A DNA stretch of 38,127 nucleotides from positions 1 through 38,127 of the forward strand of contig JAUYIW010000022.1 of assembly GCA_030688135.1 (NCBI GenBank). Reading direction: 5' to 3'. Origin of the DNA: Candidatus Uhrbacteria bacterium (GTDB lineage Bacteria; Patescibacteriota; Patescibacteriia; UBA9934). Under the pieces are notes generated by a model that was not told the origin of the DNA, made no database searches, and was given only the letters and a program-made list of their open reading frames with translations. This document shows positions 16,211 to 24,649 of this stretch, piece after piece (positions within the stretch are counted from its first letter, which is position 1; every line of letters begins with the position of its first letter). The position numbers and the translations under genes were made by a program.

Positions 16211-18844
16211 ATGATTCCAAATAACTTTACATCAAAATCACAGGAAGCCATCCAATTTGCACAAATGACTGCAAACGAAAATGGCCAACAAGGAGTTGAG
16301 CCAATACATCTTCTTTCAGCCCTTCTAGCTCAAGAAGACGGCATTGTCCTCACAATTTTTTCTAAAATGAATATCGATCTACCCGAACTACGCAGAAATG
16401 TAGATCACATACTCGACTTAATCCCAAAACAACCTACCGGTCCTCAAGGTGGCATTGGTCAAGTTTTACTCTCCCCTACCCTTGCTCGAGTTTTACAACT
16501 TGCAGGTAAAAAAGCAAAAGATTTTGGTGATGATTATATTTCTACCGAACATCTTCTTTTAGGACTTTTGGCTGAGAAAAATATTGGTCAACTATTACTT
16601 AAAAACAACATTACAGAAGAAGCAGTTCTGAATACTTTGAAGGATGTTCGTGGCAACCAAACAATTGATTCTGCTGATCCTGAAGCTAAATTTCAAGCTT
16701 TGGAAAAGTATAGTGTTAACCTTACTGAACGTGCTCGAAACGGAAAAATGGATCCTGTGATTGGACGAGATGAAGAAATTAGACGAGTAATGCAGGTGCT
16801 TGTTCGACGCAAGAAAAATAACCCCGTACTTGTTGGCGAGGCTGGTGTTGGAAAAACCGCTATTGCGGAAGGTCTTGCTCAACGAATTGCTTCAGGCGAT
16901 GTTCCAGAGATCCTAAAAGATCGTGAAATCGCATCGCTTGATCTTGGTGCACTTATTGCAGGAACTAAATTTAGAGGTGAATTTGAAGAACGCTTAAAAG
17001 CTGTTGTTAAAGAAATTGAAAAATCAGACGGAAAAATTATACTTTTTATTGATGAGTTACATACTCTCGTTGGTGCAGGTAAAGGTGATGAATCCCCAAT
17101 GGATGCGTCAAACCTATTAAAGCCTGCGCTAGCTCGGGGTGAAATGCGTGTAATTGGAGCTACAACAAACAAGGAGTATCAAAAATATATCGAGAAAGAT
17201 TCTGCACTTGAAAGACGCTTCCAACCAGTGATGGTTGAAGAGCCATCGGTAAGTGACACTATTGCAATTCTGCGTGGAATAAAAGAAAAATATGAAATTC
17301 ACCACGGAGTTCGGATTTCAGATGCCGCTATTGTTGCCGCTTCAGAACTGAGTGCACGCTACATTACTGACCGCAATCTACCAGACAAAGCGATCGATTT
17401 GATTGATGAAGCTTCGGCCGCACTTAGAATGCAAATTGATTCAATGCCAGAAGAACTCGATCGTTTGAAGCGCGAGGAAATGAAACTTGAAATTGAAAGG
17501 CAATCTCTTTTAAAAGAAAAAGATAAGAGCTCTAAAAATCGCCTAAAAGAAATTGAGAAAACATTAGGTGATCTTAAAGAGCGTTCAGGCGAATTAGAAA
17601 TACGTTGGAAAAATGAAAAAGATATTATTGCCAGAATCAGAAACATCACAAACGAAATCGATAAGCTTACAAATGAAGCAGATATTGAAGAGCGCAAAGG
17701 AGATCTACAAAAAGTTGCAGAGATTCGCTACGGTACAATTCCTGCTAAAAGAGATGAACTTAAAGCAGCTCAAAATGAACTTAAAAAGTTTCAGGCCGAA
17801 CGCGGACTACTAAAAGAAGTTATCACAGAAGAAGAAATCGCAACTGTTGTTTCGCGCTGGACTCACATTCCTCTTTCAAAAATGCTTGAAAGTGAAATGG
17901 CAAAACTCACAAACATGGAAGACAATCTTCGTGAGCGTGTTATTGGTCAAGAAGAAGCGATTAGCGCTGTAAGTAATGCTTTGCGACGCGCACGAGCTGG
18001 CATTGCGGAAGAAAAACGGCCTATTGGTTCGTTTATTTTCCTAGGCCCAACCGGTGTTGGAAAAACCGAACTTGCAAAAGCGCTTGCTGAATTTATGTTC
18101 AATGAAGAAGATGCGTTGGTGCGTGTGGATATGTCTGAATACATGGAAAAGCACGCTGTAAGTAAAATAATCGGCTCCCCTCCGGGCTATGTAGGATATG
18201 AAGAAGCAGGTCAACTTACAGAAACTATTCGAAGGCATCCTTACTCTGTTGTTCTTTTCGATGAAATTGAAAAGGCGCATCCCGATGTATTCAATATTCT
18301 TTTGCAGATCTTAGACGACGGTCACATTACCGATTCAAAAGGACGTAAAGTTAACTTTAAAAACACAGTAATCATAATGACTTCAAACATTGGTTCTGAC
18401 ACAATTCTAAACTCTGGAAAAACTAGCGACATTGGTTTCAATAGCATCGGTCAAGGCAATATTGAAGAAGGAACAAAGCGCAAGGTGTTAGAACACATGA
18501 AGGAACAATTTAGGCCTGAGTTTTTAAATCGAGTAGACGATGTAATTTTCTTCCATGCCTTAAATGAAGCAAATATTGCCGGCATTGTTGAACTTCAGCT
18601 TGGAGAAGTTTCTGAGCGACTAAAAGCTCAACGAGGAATAACGCTAAAGGTTACCGAAAATGCGCGTAAGTTCCTTGCAGAAAAGGGATTCGATCCTCAG
18701 TTTGGAGCAAGACCTCTTAAGCGCGTAATACAGAACTTGATTCTCGACCCGCTCGCGTTAAAAATTGTTAGTGGCGATGTACCCGAAGAAGCCAAAGTCA
18801 CAATTGATGTTCAAAAAGACGAAATACAGATCAAGGTGAAATAG
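16211..18844 (+). CDS. clpB: ClpB disaggregase (Hsp100)
   Basis: 877 aa from ATG 16211, where family similarity begins ([17 protein letters not shown]). An in-frame ATG at 16148 adds 21 residues unlike ClpB; it lies nearer a strong AGGAGG (16121-16126) but 21 nt from it, so the start is not settled. Domains: Clp N-domain (1-150), AAA1 with GEAGVGKT and [10 protein letters not shown], long coiled-coil M domain (about 400-525) that marks ClpB rather than ClpC, and AAA2 with [29 protein letters not shown] (pore loop) and DEIEKAH. With DnaK it resolubilises aggregates. CIRCE control fits. Confidence 0.95.
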   Translation: MIPNNFTSKSQEAIQFAQMTANENGQQGVEPIHLLSALLAQEDGIVLTIFSKMNIDLPELRRNVDHILDLIPKQPTGPQGGIGQVLLSPTLARVLQLAGKKAKDFGDDYISTEHLLLGLLAEKNIGQLLLKNNITEEAVLNTLKDVRGNQTIDSADPEAKFQALEKYSVNLTERARNGKMDPVIGRDEEIRRVMQVLVRRKKNNPVLVGEAGVGKTAIAEGLAQRIASGDVPEILKDREIASLDLGALIAGTKFRGEFEERLKAVVKEIEKSDGKIILFIDELHTLVGAGKGDESPMDASNLLKPALARGEMRVIGATTNKEYQKYIEKDSALERRFQPVMVEEPSVSDTIAILRGIKEKYEIHHGVRISDAAIVAASELSARYITDRNLPDKAIDLIDEASAALRMQIDSMPEELDRLKREEMKLEIERQSLLKEKDKSSKNRLKEIEKTLGDLKERSGELEIRWKNEKDIIARIRNITNEIDKLTNEADIEERKGDLQKVAEIRYGTIPAKRDELKAAQNELKKFQAERGLLKEVITEEEIATVVSRWTHIPLSKMLESEMAKLTNMEDNLRERVIGQEEAISAVSNALRRARAGIAEEKRPIGSFIFLGPTGVGKTELAKALAEFMFNEEDALVRVDMSEYMEKHAVSKIIGSPPGYVGYEEAGQLTETIRRHPYSVVLFDEIEKAHPDVFNILLQILDDGHITDSKGRKVNFKNTVIIMTSNIGSDTILNSGKTSDIGFNSIGQGNIEEGTKRKVLEHMKEQFRPEFLNRVDDVIFFHALNEANIAGIVELQLGEVSERLKAQRGITLKVTENARKFLAEKGFDPQFGARPLKRVIQNLILDPLALKIVSGDVPEEAKVTIDVQKDEIQIKVK

Positions 18845-18897
18845 GCCTCCCATTACTATCTCGAACCTGTACACTGAACCATATTACCTGTACACAC

Positions 18898-18972
18898 CTC
18901 ACCATCTCGACCGAGGCTGTTAATCGACGAGTGGAAAGATCTTTCCTAAAAGATTTCTCCTCGGACTTTAGT
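18898..18972. repeat. ACCATCTCGA-family element, copy 3
   Basis: ACCATCTCGAC followed by the palindrome GGAAAGATCTTTCC and AAAGATTTCTCCTCG, parts shared with 9205-9361. Its right end also has the inverted pair GGACTTTAGTCC. Confidence 0.5.
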
Positions 18973-19022
18973 CCGGTCTCGTCACTAACGCTGACTGAAG
19001 TGAGCTAGGAAGAGAGGGCGAC

Positions 19023-19047
19023 TTTATTTCTGCTTACCTTCCTCTTC
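19023..19047 (-). pseudogene. duplicated 3' end of the DUF5654 gene
   Basis: The 25 bases match 19091-19115 with two differences. On the minus strand it would encode the tail EEEGKQK and a stop, against EEESKQK in the intact gene. It looks like the remnant of a second allele or a duplication. Confidence 0.5.
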
Positions 19048-19092
19048 AAAAGGCCAACCCCAGGGGTTGATCTTTTTGTTAAGTGAGATAAT

Positions 19093-19368
19093 TTATTTCT
19101 GCTTACTCTCCTCTTCTGCTTTGAATAACTTCGTAACTACTATTGTGGCGATAATAACAAAAAGCGTTATGGCAAATGCGTAAACAAACTTGGCAATCAA
19201 CCCCTGATCATCTGCCGGGAACAAGAAATCAATCAATCCCTTAATTGCATCGTTCCAAGCAAGGCCTGCAACAAAACCAAGGCCTGCAAGAATATAAGTC
19301 GATACATTAGTTCGTACCGTCTTCTTGATTTCATCAGATCCGTTTTTTACGTGTTTGAATAGGGTCAT
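19093..19368 (-). CDS. DUF5654 small membrane protein
   Basis: 91 aa. A basic N-terminus, a first hydrophobic stretch ILAGLGFVAGLAWNDAIKGL (the LAWNDAIK motif is typical of DUF5654), a short linker, then a second TM FVYAFAITLFVIIATIVVTKL and a charged tail. Function unknown; the family is common in Patescibacteria. Four 20-bp-spaced GTTTATT units lie immediately upstream. Confidence 0.8.
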   Translation of the reverse strand: MTLFKHVKNGSDEIKKTVRTNVSTYILAGLGFVAGLAWNDAIKGLIDFLFPADDQGLIAKFVYAFAITLFVIIATIVVTKLFKAEEESKQK

Positions 19369-19378
19369 AAGACTGGGG

Positions 19379-19447
19379 GTTTATTATGCATCACGAATGT
19401 TTATTATCGATTAACAATGTTTATTGTAAAACGCAGATGTTTATTAT
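19379..19447 (-). repeat. 20-bp-phased GTTTATT array upstream of the DUF5654 gene
   Basis: GTTTATTRT begins at 19379, 19399, 19419 and 19439, exactly 20 bp apart. On the coding strand each unit reads ATAATAAAC or ACAATAAAC. Beyond it (19460-19530) four AATAAA-type units (three of them CAATAAMC) recur at about 19-21 bp in the opposite orientation, so the whole is an inverted array of about eight units. Confidence 0.75.
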
Positions 19448-19564
19448 AATATCACTCCAATAAAACGAGCCGACAGTCAATAACCAATCGCTTACCGCCA
19501 ATAAACGAAGTCGCCAGCAATAAACTCCAGCCGTCAGAAAGTCATAAATTGACAATGAAGTTGT

Positions 19565-19580
19565 CATCCTGAGCGAACCG
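19565..19580 (+). repeat. CATCCTGAG repeat, copy 2 (partial)
   Basis: CATCCTGAGCGAACCG. Matches the left end of the repeat family seen at 9578-9617 and 36130-36171. Confidence 0.5.
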
Positions 19581-19612
19581 CAGTATTCAATTCCTCGCTC
19601 GGTATATTAGTA

Positions 19613-19642
19613 ACAATCTGTAGATCGGTAGGAACCTTGCGG
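19613..19642 (+). repeat. TCTGTA/GTAGG dispersed repeat, copy c
   Basis: CAATCTGTAGATCGGTAGG then AACCTTGCGG, nearly the same as copy a upstream of ftsQ. Here it lies past the 3' end of the MazG-like gene, so it is not tied to start codons. Confidence 0.65.
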
Positions 19643-19650
19643 TATTAAAG

Positions 19651-19980
19651 CTAACGATCGTCACCACTACCGCCAATTGTGCCTCGCTGAAGACGAGAGT
19701 ACAGCTTTTCAATGTTTAATTCTGCAATCTCATCAAGAGAAAGATTAAGCTCGGTGGCAAGTTGAGCAACATACCAAAGAACATCGCCAAGTTCTTTTGT
19801 AACTTCGGCGCGCTTCTCATCCGTAACTTCCCCACCATCATCGCGAATTGTTTTTTTAAGCTTATCGGCAACCTCACCGGCCTCACCACAAAGTCCCATA
19901 ACTACATATGGAAAATTATTGCCTAAGTTTGGGTAAAGCGCAGTCTTGCGCGACTTTTTTTGGTATTCTTCAAAATTCAT
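19651..19980 (-). CDS. MazG-like nucleotide pyrophosphohydrolase
   Basis: 109 aa from the ATG at 19980 (MNFEEYQKK); a longer frame overlaps the upstream gene. All-alpha NTP pyrophosphatase of the MazG superfamily: GLCGEAGEVADKLKK and KELGDVLWYVAQLA supply the ExxE and ExxD metal ligands. It likely hydrolyses non-canonical or excess NTPs. The ATG lies 1 nt after the stop of the upstream gene, so the two are coupled. Confidence 0.9.
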   Translation of the reverse strand: MNFEEYQKKSRKTALYPNLGNNFPYVVMGLCGEAGEVADKLKKTIRDDGGEVTDEKRAEVTKELGDVLWYVAQLATELNLSLDEIAELNIEKLYSRLQRGTIGGSGDDR

Positions 19981-19981
19981 A

Positions 19982-20806
19982 TTAATGAAAATAGTTTCTT
20001 TGTGCTTTAGCAAAATCTATACCGGCTTTATTAGCTGCCACGCCCCATCCGTAAATTTCATCAATACGAGCTATTGCATCTTGTTGATCGGGTACATTGT
20101 TAAGTTTTTCTACTTCGTCTGAAGCAGTGTCATTATGTAATCCGATAACAAAATGAGCAGCTTCATGAGCTAATACTTCTGTATTAGCGGCAATGGCTAA
20201 ATTATAATTTACCAGTGCATTTGCCTCGTAATCGTCTGAGGAATTAATTGAAACCAATTCATCAATAGTGTAATCCTGTACCCAACGATTTTTCTCAAAA
20301 TCATCAAGTGAATAAGTAAATAAGTCTGTGTTAACATCAACAATAATACGGTTAGCTCGTTTATCAGCTTCTCCTGCTTGCGCATGATCACCTCTAGTTT
20401 GAACGCCACATTCTATATTAGCCGTGGCGACAACGTCTATCACGTCATTAGCTGAAACGGTTGCATCGGGCCATAATTCATTCATGGAATTTTGTACATC
20501 TTGAGGATGCTCTACCAACCAATTTACCATAGCTTCAATGTAGTCGCCTTCTGACTCTGTGCATTCTAAAATCTCATATTTATTACAACCGGTTAGAATT
20601 GAAAAAAGTAAGGCAGGAGCCATGGCCGATCCTATCTCTAAGGATTTTGACATTTTCGATGTAGCCTCCTTCATCTCTGGAATTTGATTATCTAATAGCG
20701 CTTTTGTCCACTTTAAAATAGAGCCAAAAAAAGCCTGGCTCACTTCCCTTTCTCGGGACTTTTCATTTTCAATTATAGGCCCTCTAAAACCTTCGCATGA
20801 TTTCAT
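19982..20806 (-). CDS. putative zinc metalloprotease, possible lipoprotein
   Basis: 274 aa. Residues 214-224 read HEAAHFVIGLH: a HExxH zinc site with a third His at the metzincin distance (H214, H218, H224), but Gly is shifted by one, so it is not a canonical metzincin. PALLFSILTGC (Cys74) looks like a signal peptide with lipobox; if real, translation or processing would begin at M45 or M52. TATATA/TAATAT just before the ATG at 20806 instead suggests a leaderless mRNA from the first ATG. Coupled to the MazG-like gene by a 1-nt gap. Family not recognised. Confidence 0.65.
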   Translation of the reverse strand: MKSCEGFRGPIIENEKSREREVSQAFFGSILKWTKALLDNQIPEMKEATSKMSKSLEIGSAMAPALLFSILTGCNKYEILECTESEGDYIEAMVNWLVEHPQDVQNSMNELWPDATVSANDVIDVVATANIECGVQTRGDHAQAGEADKRANRIIVDVNTDLFTYSLDDFEKNRWVQDYTIDELVSINSSDDYEANALVNYNLAIAANTEVLAHEAAHFVIGLHNDTASDEVEKLNNVPDQQDAIARIDEIYGWGVAANKAGIDFAKAQRNYFH

Positions 20807-20895
20807 AATGTATATATTACCAGATAATTGAAGTTTTATAAAGCGATCTGAGACTTTACAATTAGAGTAATTTGATCTACAATCTTACACACTAT

Positions 20896-20972
20896 GGGCC
20901 CTTGGCGCAGTTGGCTAGCGCGCTTCCATGGCATGGAAGAGGTCACGGGTTCGAATCCCGTAGGGTCCACCA
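20896..20972 (+). tRNA. tRNA-Ala (anticodon GGC)
   Basis: 77 nt including encoded CCA. Acceptor GGGCCCT pairs with AGGGTCC and contains G3:U70, the alanine identity element. D arm GCGC...GCGC, anticodon stem CTTCC/GGAAG with loop ATGGCAT (anticodon 20930-20932), T arm CGGGTTCGAATCCCG. Discriminator A. Confidence 0.98.
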
Positions 20973-20978
20973 TCAAAC

Positions 20979-21005
20979 ATCTCTCCTGAATGGAGGGATT
21001 TTTGT
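20979..21005 (+). terminator. terminator after tRNA-Ala
   Basis: ATCTCTCC pairs with GGAGGGAT (one G-T pair), loop TGAAT, followed by TTTTTG. It ends the tRNA transcript. Confidence 0.85.
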
Positions 21006-21062
21006 TTTGCGCGAAATGCGCTTCTTTACTGTATAAGTTGGCGGTTTTGTTGATCTGTATGC

Positions 21063-21161
21063 GGTTCGAACTTTAGGGAGACCATTTGGCTAGTTTGAGG
21101 AAGTTGAAAGATGAAAGTGGCTTAGACTGGAGAGAAAATACCTTTTGGTTTGTGGTTCGAA
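21063..21161 (+). repeat. T-loop-like GGTTCGAACT repeats behind the tRNA
   Basis: GGTTCGAACT occurs at 21063 and 21154; GGTTCGAA is also in the tRNA T loop (20948). The first is followed by TAGGGAGACCA, resembling the tRNA 3' end. Possible scars of integration at the tRNA; weak. Confidence 0.3.
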
Positions 21162-21177
21162 CTAAACTTCAAATAAT

Positions 21178-21726
21178 CTATTTATAAAACAGTTCATGGT
21201 TGCGAAGCTCTTTCTTAATATCTAAATAATTTGGAAGGGCCTTCCCTACAAGTGCCCAGAATTTTCTTGAGTGATTGAATTCTTTCAAATGACACATTTC
21301 ATGTACGATAATGTAGTCTTGGTGTTTTTGTGGTAAAAATACTATTTTGTAATTCAAATTTAGATTTTGTTTACACGAGCAACTACCCCAACGAGTCTTT
21401 TGATTTTTAATGAAGATCTTATTGAAAGAAAAGCTATAGACTTTGTTATAAAATCTCACCCGTTCATGCACCAAAGCAAGCGCTTTATCTTTGTTTTCCA
21501 AATAATCCTTGTGTGAGAATGTGCGAATTGCATTACTATCAACACTATTGAAAAATTGAATTTTATCCCACACCCACTGTTTTTTATCAGTGAGAAATTT
21601 CTCAATCAGCGATTGCTGTATTCCAAAAGGACTTGTAATAACAACACTGCCATCACAATACACAGCAAGTCGTAGCCTTTTTGCTCTTTTACTTCTTTTG
21701 AGTTTATATGGGATTTCCTTTTCCAT
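21178..21726 (-). CDS. YgjP-like M48-type metallopeptidase (DUF45)
   Basis: 182 aa. KTRWGSCSCKQNLNLNYKIVF and VHEMCHLKEFNHSRKFW, shown here only as their key parts TRWGSCS and HEMCHL plus the downstream NHSRKFW, are the signatures of the YgjP/SprT-type metalloprotease family with a HExxH zinc site. It is the last gene of the restriction operon, 5 nt after hsdR, an association seen in other type I clusters. Its role there is unknown. Confidence 0.9.
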   Translation of the reverse strand: MEKEIPYKLKRSKRAKRLRLAVYCDGSVVITSPFGIQQSLIEKFLTDKKQWVWDKIQFFNSVDSNAIRTFSHKDYLENKDKALALVHERVRFYNKVYSFSFNKIFIKNQKTRWGSCSCKQNLNLNYKIVFLPQKHQDYIIVHEMCHLKEFNHSRKFWALVGKALPNYLDIKKELRNHELFYK

Positions 21727-21731
21727 AATAC

Positions 21732-24647
21732 CTAGAATTTTTTAGTGATGATGTCCACCAGTCGATTCAAGAATTTCGGGAAGTCTTTTACATTAAATCG
21801 ACCTTTATAATCCCGCAGAATCAGTTCTTGCAAGGTTTGTTTGATGTCTTTAACAAACACATCTCGCTTTGAGGATTCCTGCCATCCACTATCTAGATCA
21901 TCCTCGATACGGATTCGAAGTTCTTTAACAAATTCCTTAATTTCCTCATCTTTTCCACCATCAACAAATTCTTGTGAGATGACATAAAGGGCGTATTCTT
22001 TCAAATCAAGCCCCAAATCTTTCGCCTCATCGCCCTTTGTCTTGATATCGCTCATCAATTCTTCATAGCGACGAATTCGTTCTGCAAGGTCAATTTGATT
22101 TTGCTCAAACTCGCGACGAATAGCTGTTAGTCGTTCGCTAAACTTCTGATAGGCGGGATTTTCATCAAGATTGATTGATATCTCCTGTTTGAGCATCTTC
22201 TCAAGATTGAGCGCCTTTTCTTCTTCATCCATTCCTTTGAGTCGCTCAAGTGTGTATAAATCATTTACGCGAAGTTCGCGGAAATTTTTGGTGATTCCTT
22301 CATAGTCAATAATATTGCTCTTAGTAATGAGCTCACGGACTTTCTCTCCATATTCTTCAAGTAAGTATCTATCATCCTCACTTCGGAATTCTTTCAAAAA
22401 GGCCAGATAGAAACTGGTCACCCATTCAAATGGGCGAATGTATTGCTTCAAGAATGGATCAGGAGAGAGAAACTCAAACAAGCTCTTGAGTTTCATGTAT
22501 TTCTCAACAAAGTATTTCTGCTTGTCTTGATTATCAATAAAAATCTTCAAACATCGACGAAGATTATCCATAGATGGATCTTCAATATTTACTCCCGTAA
22601 ATACTTTCATTACATCACTCAAAACATCAGAGAATCTCGCTTTCACTCGTTCAATATCAATCATCGCAGAATCAACGACATCTTCGTCAAAATCAAGCGC
22701 ATCATAGAGGTTACGGGTAATTCCGTAGTAGTCAATAATTTTTCCTGCTTCCTTGTTTTTATAGACACGATTCGTACGTGCAATCGCTTGCAGGAGGTTA
22801 TGATCGCGGAGCGGTTTATCGAGATACATAACTTGCTCAATCGGTGCGTCAAAACCAGTAAGTAGCATGTCGCAAACCAAAAGGAATTTCAGGGATGATT
22901 TTGGGTCTTTGAATTTCTCAATGATTTGCTCTCGTTCACGCTTGCTCGTGTTATAGACTTTCAAATCATCTGCATCACTATTTGGGTCTCCGGGGGAATA
23001 CACTACAGCCGACCATTCGGCAGGCACGAGCTTATCTAAGAGTTTTTTGTAGGTCGCTACTGCTTCGCGGTCATACGCAACAACCTGCCCCTTAAAGCCG
23101 TTTGGCTCCACATAGAGCTTATAATGCTCCACGATGTCCCTTGCCACGGCTTCCATACGTTTTGGGAGCTTCACCAGCGCCGCTTTTTTGCCATACTTCT
23201 TGATGAGTTCAGTCTTTTGTTTATCAGGCAAATCGCCAGCAATTTCTTCAAACTGTTGGTCAAGTTTTTCTTCATCAATAGAAAACTTTGAAAGTCGTGC
23301 TTCATAGGTCACTGGAATTGTCGCGCCGTCATCAATAGCTTGCTGGATAGAGTAGTAGTCAAGATATCGCTTTCCGTCTCCCTCGTAGTTTCGGAAAGTG
23401 TTTGTGTGCGTCTTGTCTACTGGCGTTCCAGTAAATCCAAAGAAGAACGCCTTTTTGAATGCATTGCGCATATTGATGCCCGACACGCCTTCGTCGCCTC
23501 GGTGTGCTTCGTCAGAAAGAACGATCACATTTTCATCCAGATTTTTTACTTTGTCGCCAAGTTCAGAAAACTTTTGAATGGTCGTGATGAATATGCCTTT
23601 CTCTGGCGACTGTATTTTTTCCTCCAAATCTTTGCGGGAAGTGACGCGTACAATATTTTTTCCACCTGCATTGGTAAATGTCTCAAATATCTGGTCATCC
23701 AAGTCCACTCGATCAACCAAAATAAATACTTTCGGATTGGCGAGCTGTTTATTGAAACGCAGTTTCCACGCAGTGAAATACATGGTGAGCGTTTTGCCTG
23801 ACCCTTGTGTGTGCCAAATGAGCCCTTGTCGCTTCTCTTTGCTTACTACACGCTCCACAATTTTATTCGTTGCCCGCATCTGCTGGTAACGAGCAATTTT
23901 CTTCACCAATTTCTCATTTTCCTTTTCAAACAAAATAAAGTTTTGGACAATATCCAAGAAGTTTTTCTTTGAGAGAAGTGAGAAAAGGGTCATCTCAAGC
24001 TCGCCACCAAGCTCTTTCTCAATATCTTCGTCTCGCCACTGAAGAAAGTATTGTTTTGGTGCGCCCGTTGCTCCGTAGACGGTTTTGAGTCCGTCACTGG
24101 CAATATTGAAACAGTTTGGGATAAACAGCTTGCGAGCTACTTTTTCATATCGTTTGAGCTGGTCAATACCATTTTCAAAACTCACTCCCTCCGAAGCGGT
24201 AGGACTTTTTGCCTCAATATCCACAAGCGGAAGTCCGTTCACAAAAATCAAAATATCGGGACGGATATTTTCGGTATCTCCTTCAAAATAAAATTGATTG
24301 GTAACAACAAATTGATTATTTTCTGGATTACTAAAATCAAGTAGTTTATAGTCGTGCTTTTTCCCTGTAACGGAATTCTTGAGGTTGATACCGTCTCGTA
24401 GTACTTTCAGGAATTCTTCGTTATTATCAATCTTCCTGACTTCGCGAATTACATTCTTAATCTCGCTCTCGTTCGCAGTAGGATTGAGCGCAGAAATAGC
24501 ACTCTTCAAAAGCGGCGTGATAATGTATTCAGTCTCAAGTTCGCGATATTTCGCAAACTCTTCCGGCTTTATGTACTCAAAGCCAAGCTTATCCTTAATA
24601 AACTTGATGATATAATTTTCTACTGTAACTTGTTCGTTAAATTTCAT
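21732..24647 (-). CDS. hsdR: type I restriction endonuclease subunit R
   Basis: 971 aa. The motor and nuclease subunit of the R2M2S complex: it translocates DNA and cuts when an unmethylated site is recognised. An N-terminal PD-(D/E)xK nuclease is visible as GLPLVDIEAKSPT (about residue 130-145). The SF2 helicase core follows: Walker A TQGSGKT, DEAH box SDEAHRGD, motif III GFTGTPVD and motif VI-like LLTGFDAP...AIARTNR. A C-terminal helical region (about 750-971) binds the methylase. No frameshift is seen. It begins 2 nt after dinD. Confidence 0.96.
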   Translation of the reverse strand: MKFNEQVTVENYIIKFIKDKLGFEYIKPEEFAKYRELETEYIITPLLKSAISALNPTANESEIKNVIREVRKIDNNEEFLKVLRDGINLKNSVTGKKHDYKLLDFSNPENNQFVVTNQFYFEGDTENIRPDILIFVNGLPLVDIEAKSPTASEGVSFENGIDQLKRYEKVARKLFIPNCFNIASDGLKTVYGATGAPKQYFLQWRDEDIEKELGGELEMTLFSLLSKKNFLDIVQNFILFEKENEKLVKKIARYQQMRATNKIVERVVSKEKRQGLIWHTQGSGKTLTMYFTAWKLRFNKQLANPKVFILVDRVDLDDQIFETFTNAGGKNIVRVTSRKDLEEKIQSPEKGIFITTIQKFSELGDKVKNLDENVIVLSDEAHRGDEGVSGINMRNAFKKAFFFGFTGTPVDKTHTNTFRNYEGDGKRYLDYYSIQQAIDDGATIPVTYEARLSKFSIDEEKLDQQFEEIAGDLPDKQKTELIKKYGKKAALVKLPKRMEAVARDIVEHYKLYVEPNGFKGQVVAYDREAVATYKKLLDKLVPAEWSAVVYSPGDPNSDADDLKVYNTSKREREQIIEKFKDPKSSLKFLLVCDMLLTGFDAPIEQVMYLDKPLRDHNLLQAIARTNRVYKNKEAGKIIDYYGITRNLYDALDFDEDVVDSAMIDIERVKARFSDVLSDVMKVFTGVNIEDPSMDNLRRCLKIFIDNQDKQKYFVEKYMKLKSLFEFLSPDPFLKQYIRPFEWVTSFYLAFLKEFRSEDDRYLLEEYGEKVRELITKSNIIDYEGITKNFRELRVNDLYTLERLKGMDEEEKALNLEKMLKQEISINLDENPAYQKFSERLTAIRREFEQNQIDLAERIRRYEELMSDIKTKGDEAKDLGLDLKEYALYVISQEFVDGGKDEEIKEFVKELRIRIEDDLDSGWQESSKRDVFVKDIKQTLQELILRDYKGRFNVKDFPKFLNRLVDIITKKF

Positions 24648-24649
24648 AA

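Larger units (their letters stand above)
18845..19092. other. repeat-bearing spacer after clpB
   Basis: Holds ACCTGTACAC twice (about 18867 and 18888), an ACCATCTCGA-family copy, and an inverted repeat CAACCCCAGGGGTTG at about 19058-19072 flanked by AAAAG and CTTTTT, a possible bidirectional terminator for clpB and the DUF5654 gene. It also carries a second copy of the DUF5654 3' end (19023-19047). Confidence 0.5.

Noticed and set aside
23340-23801. Plus-strand open frames opposite hsdR
   Set aside because: Antisense to a well-conserved helicase region, no SD and no recognisable domain; shadow frames.
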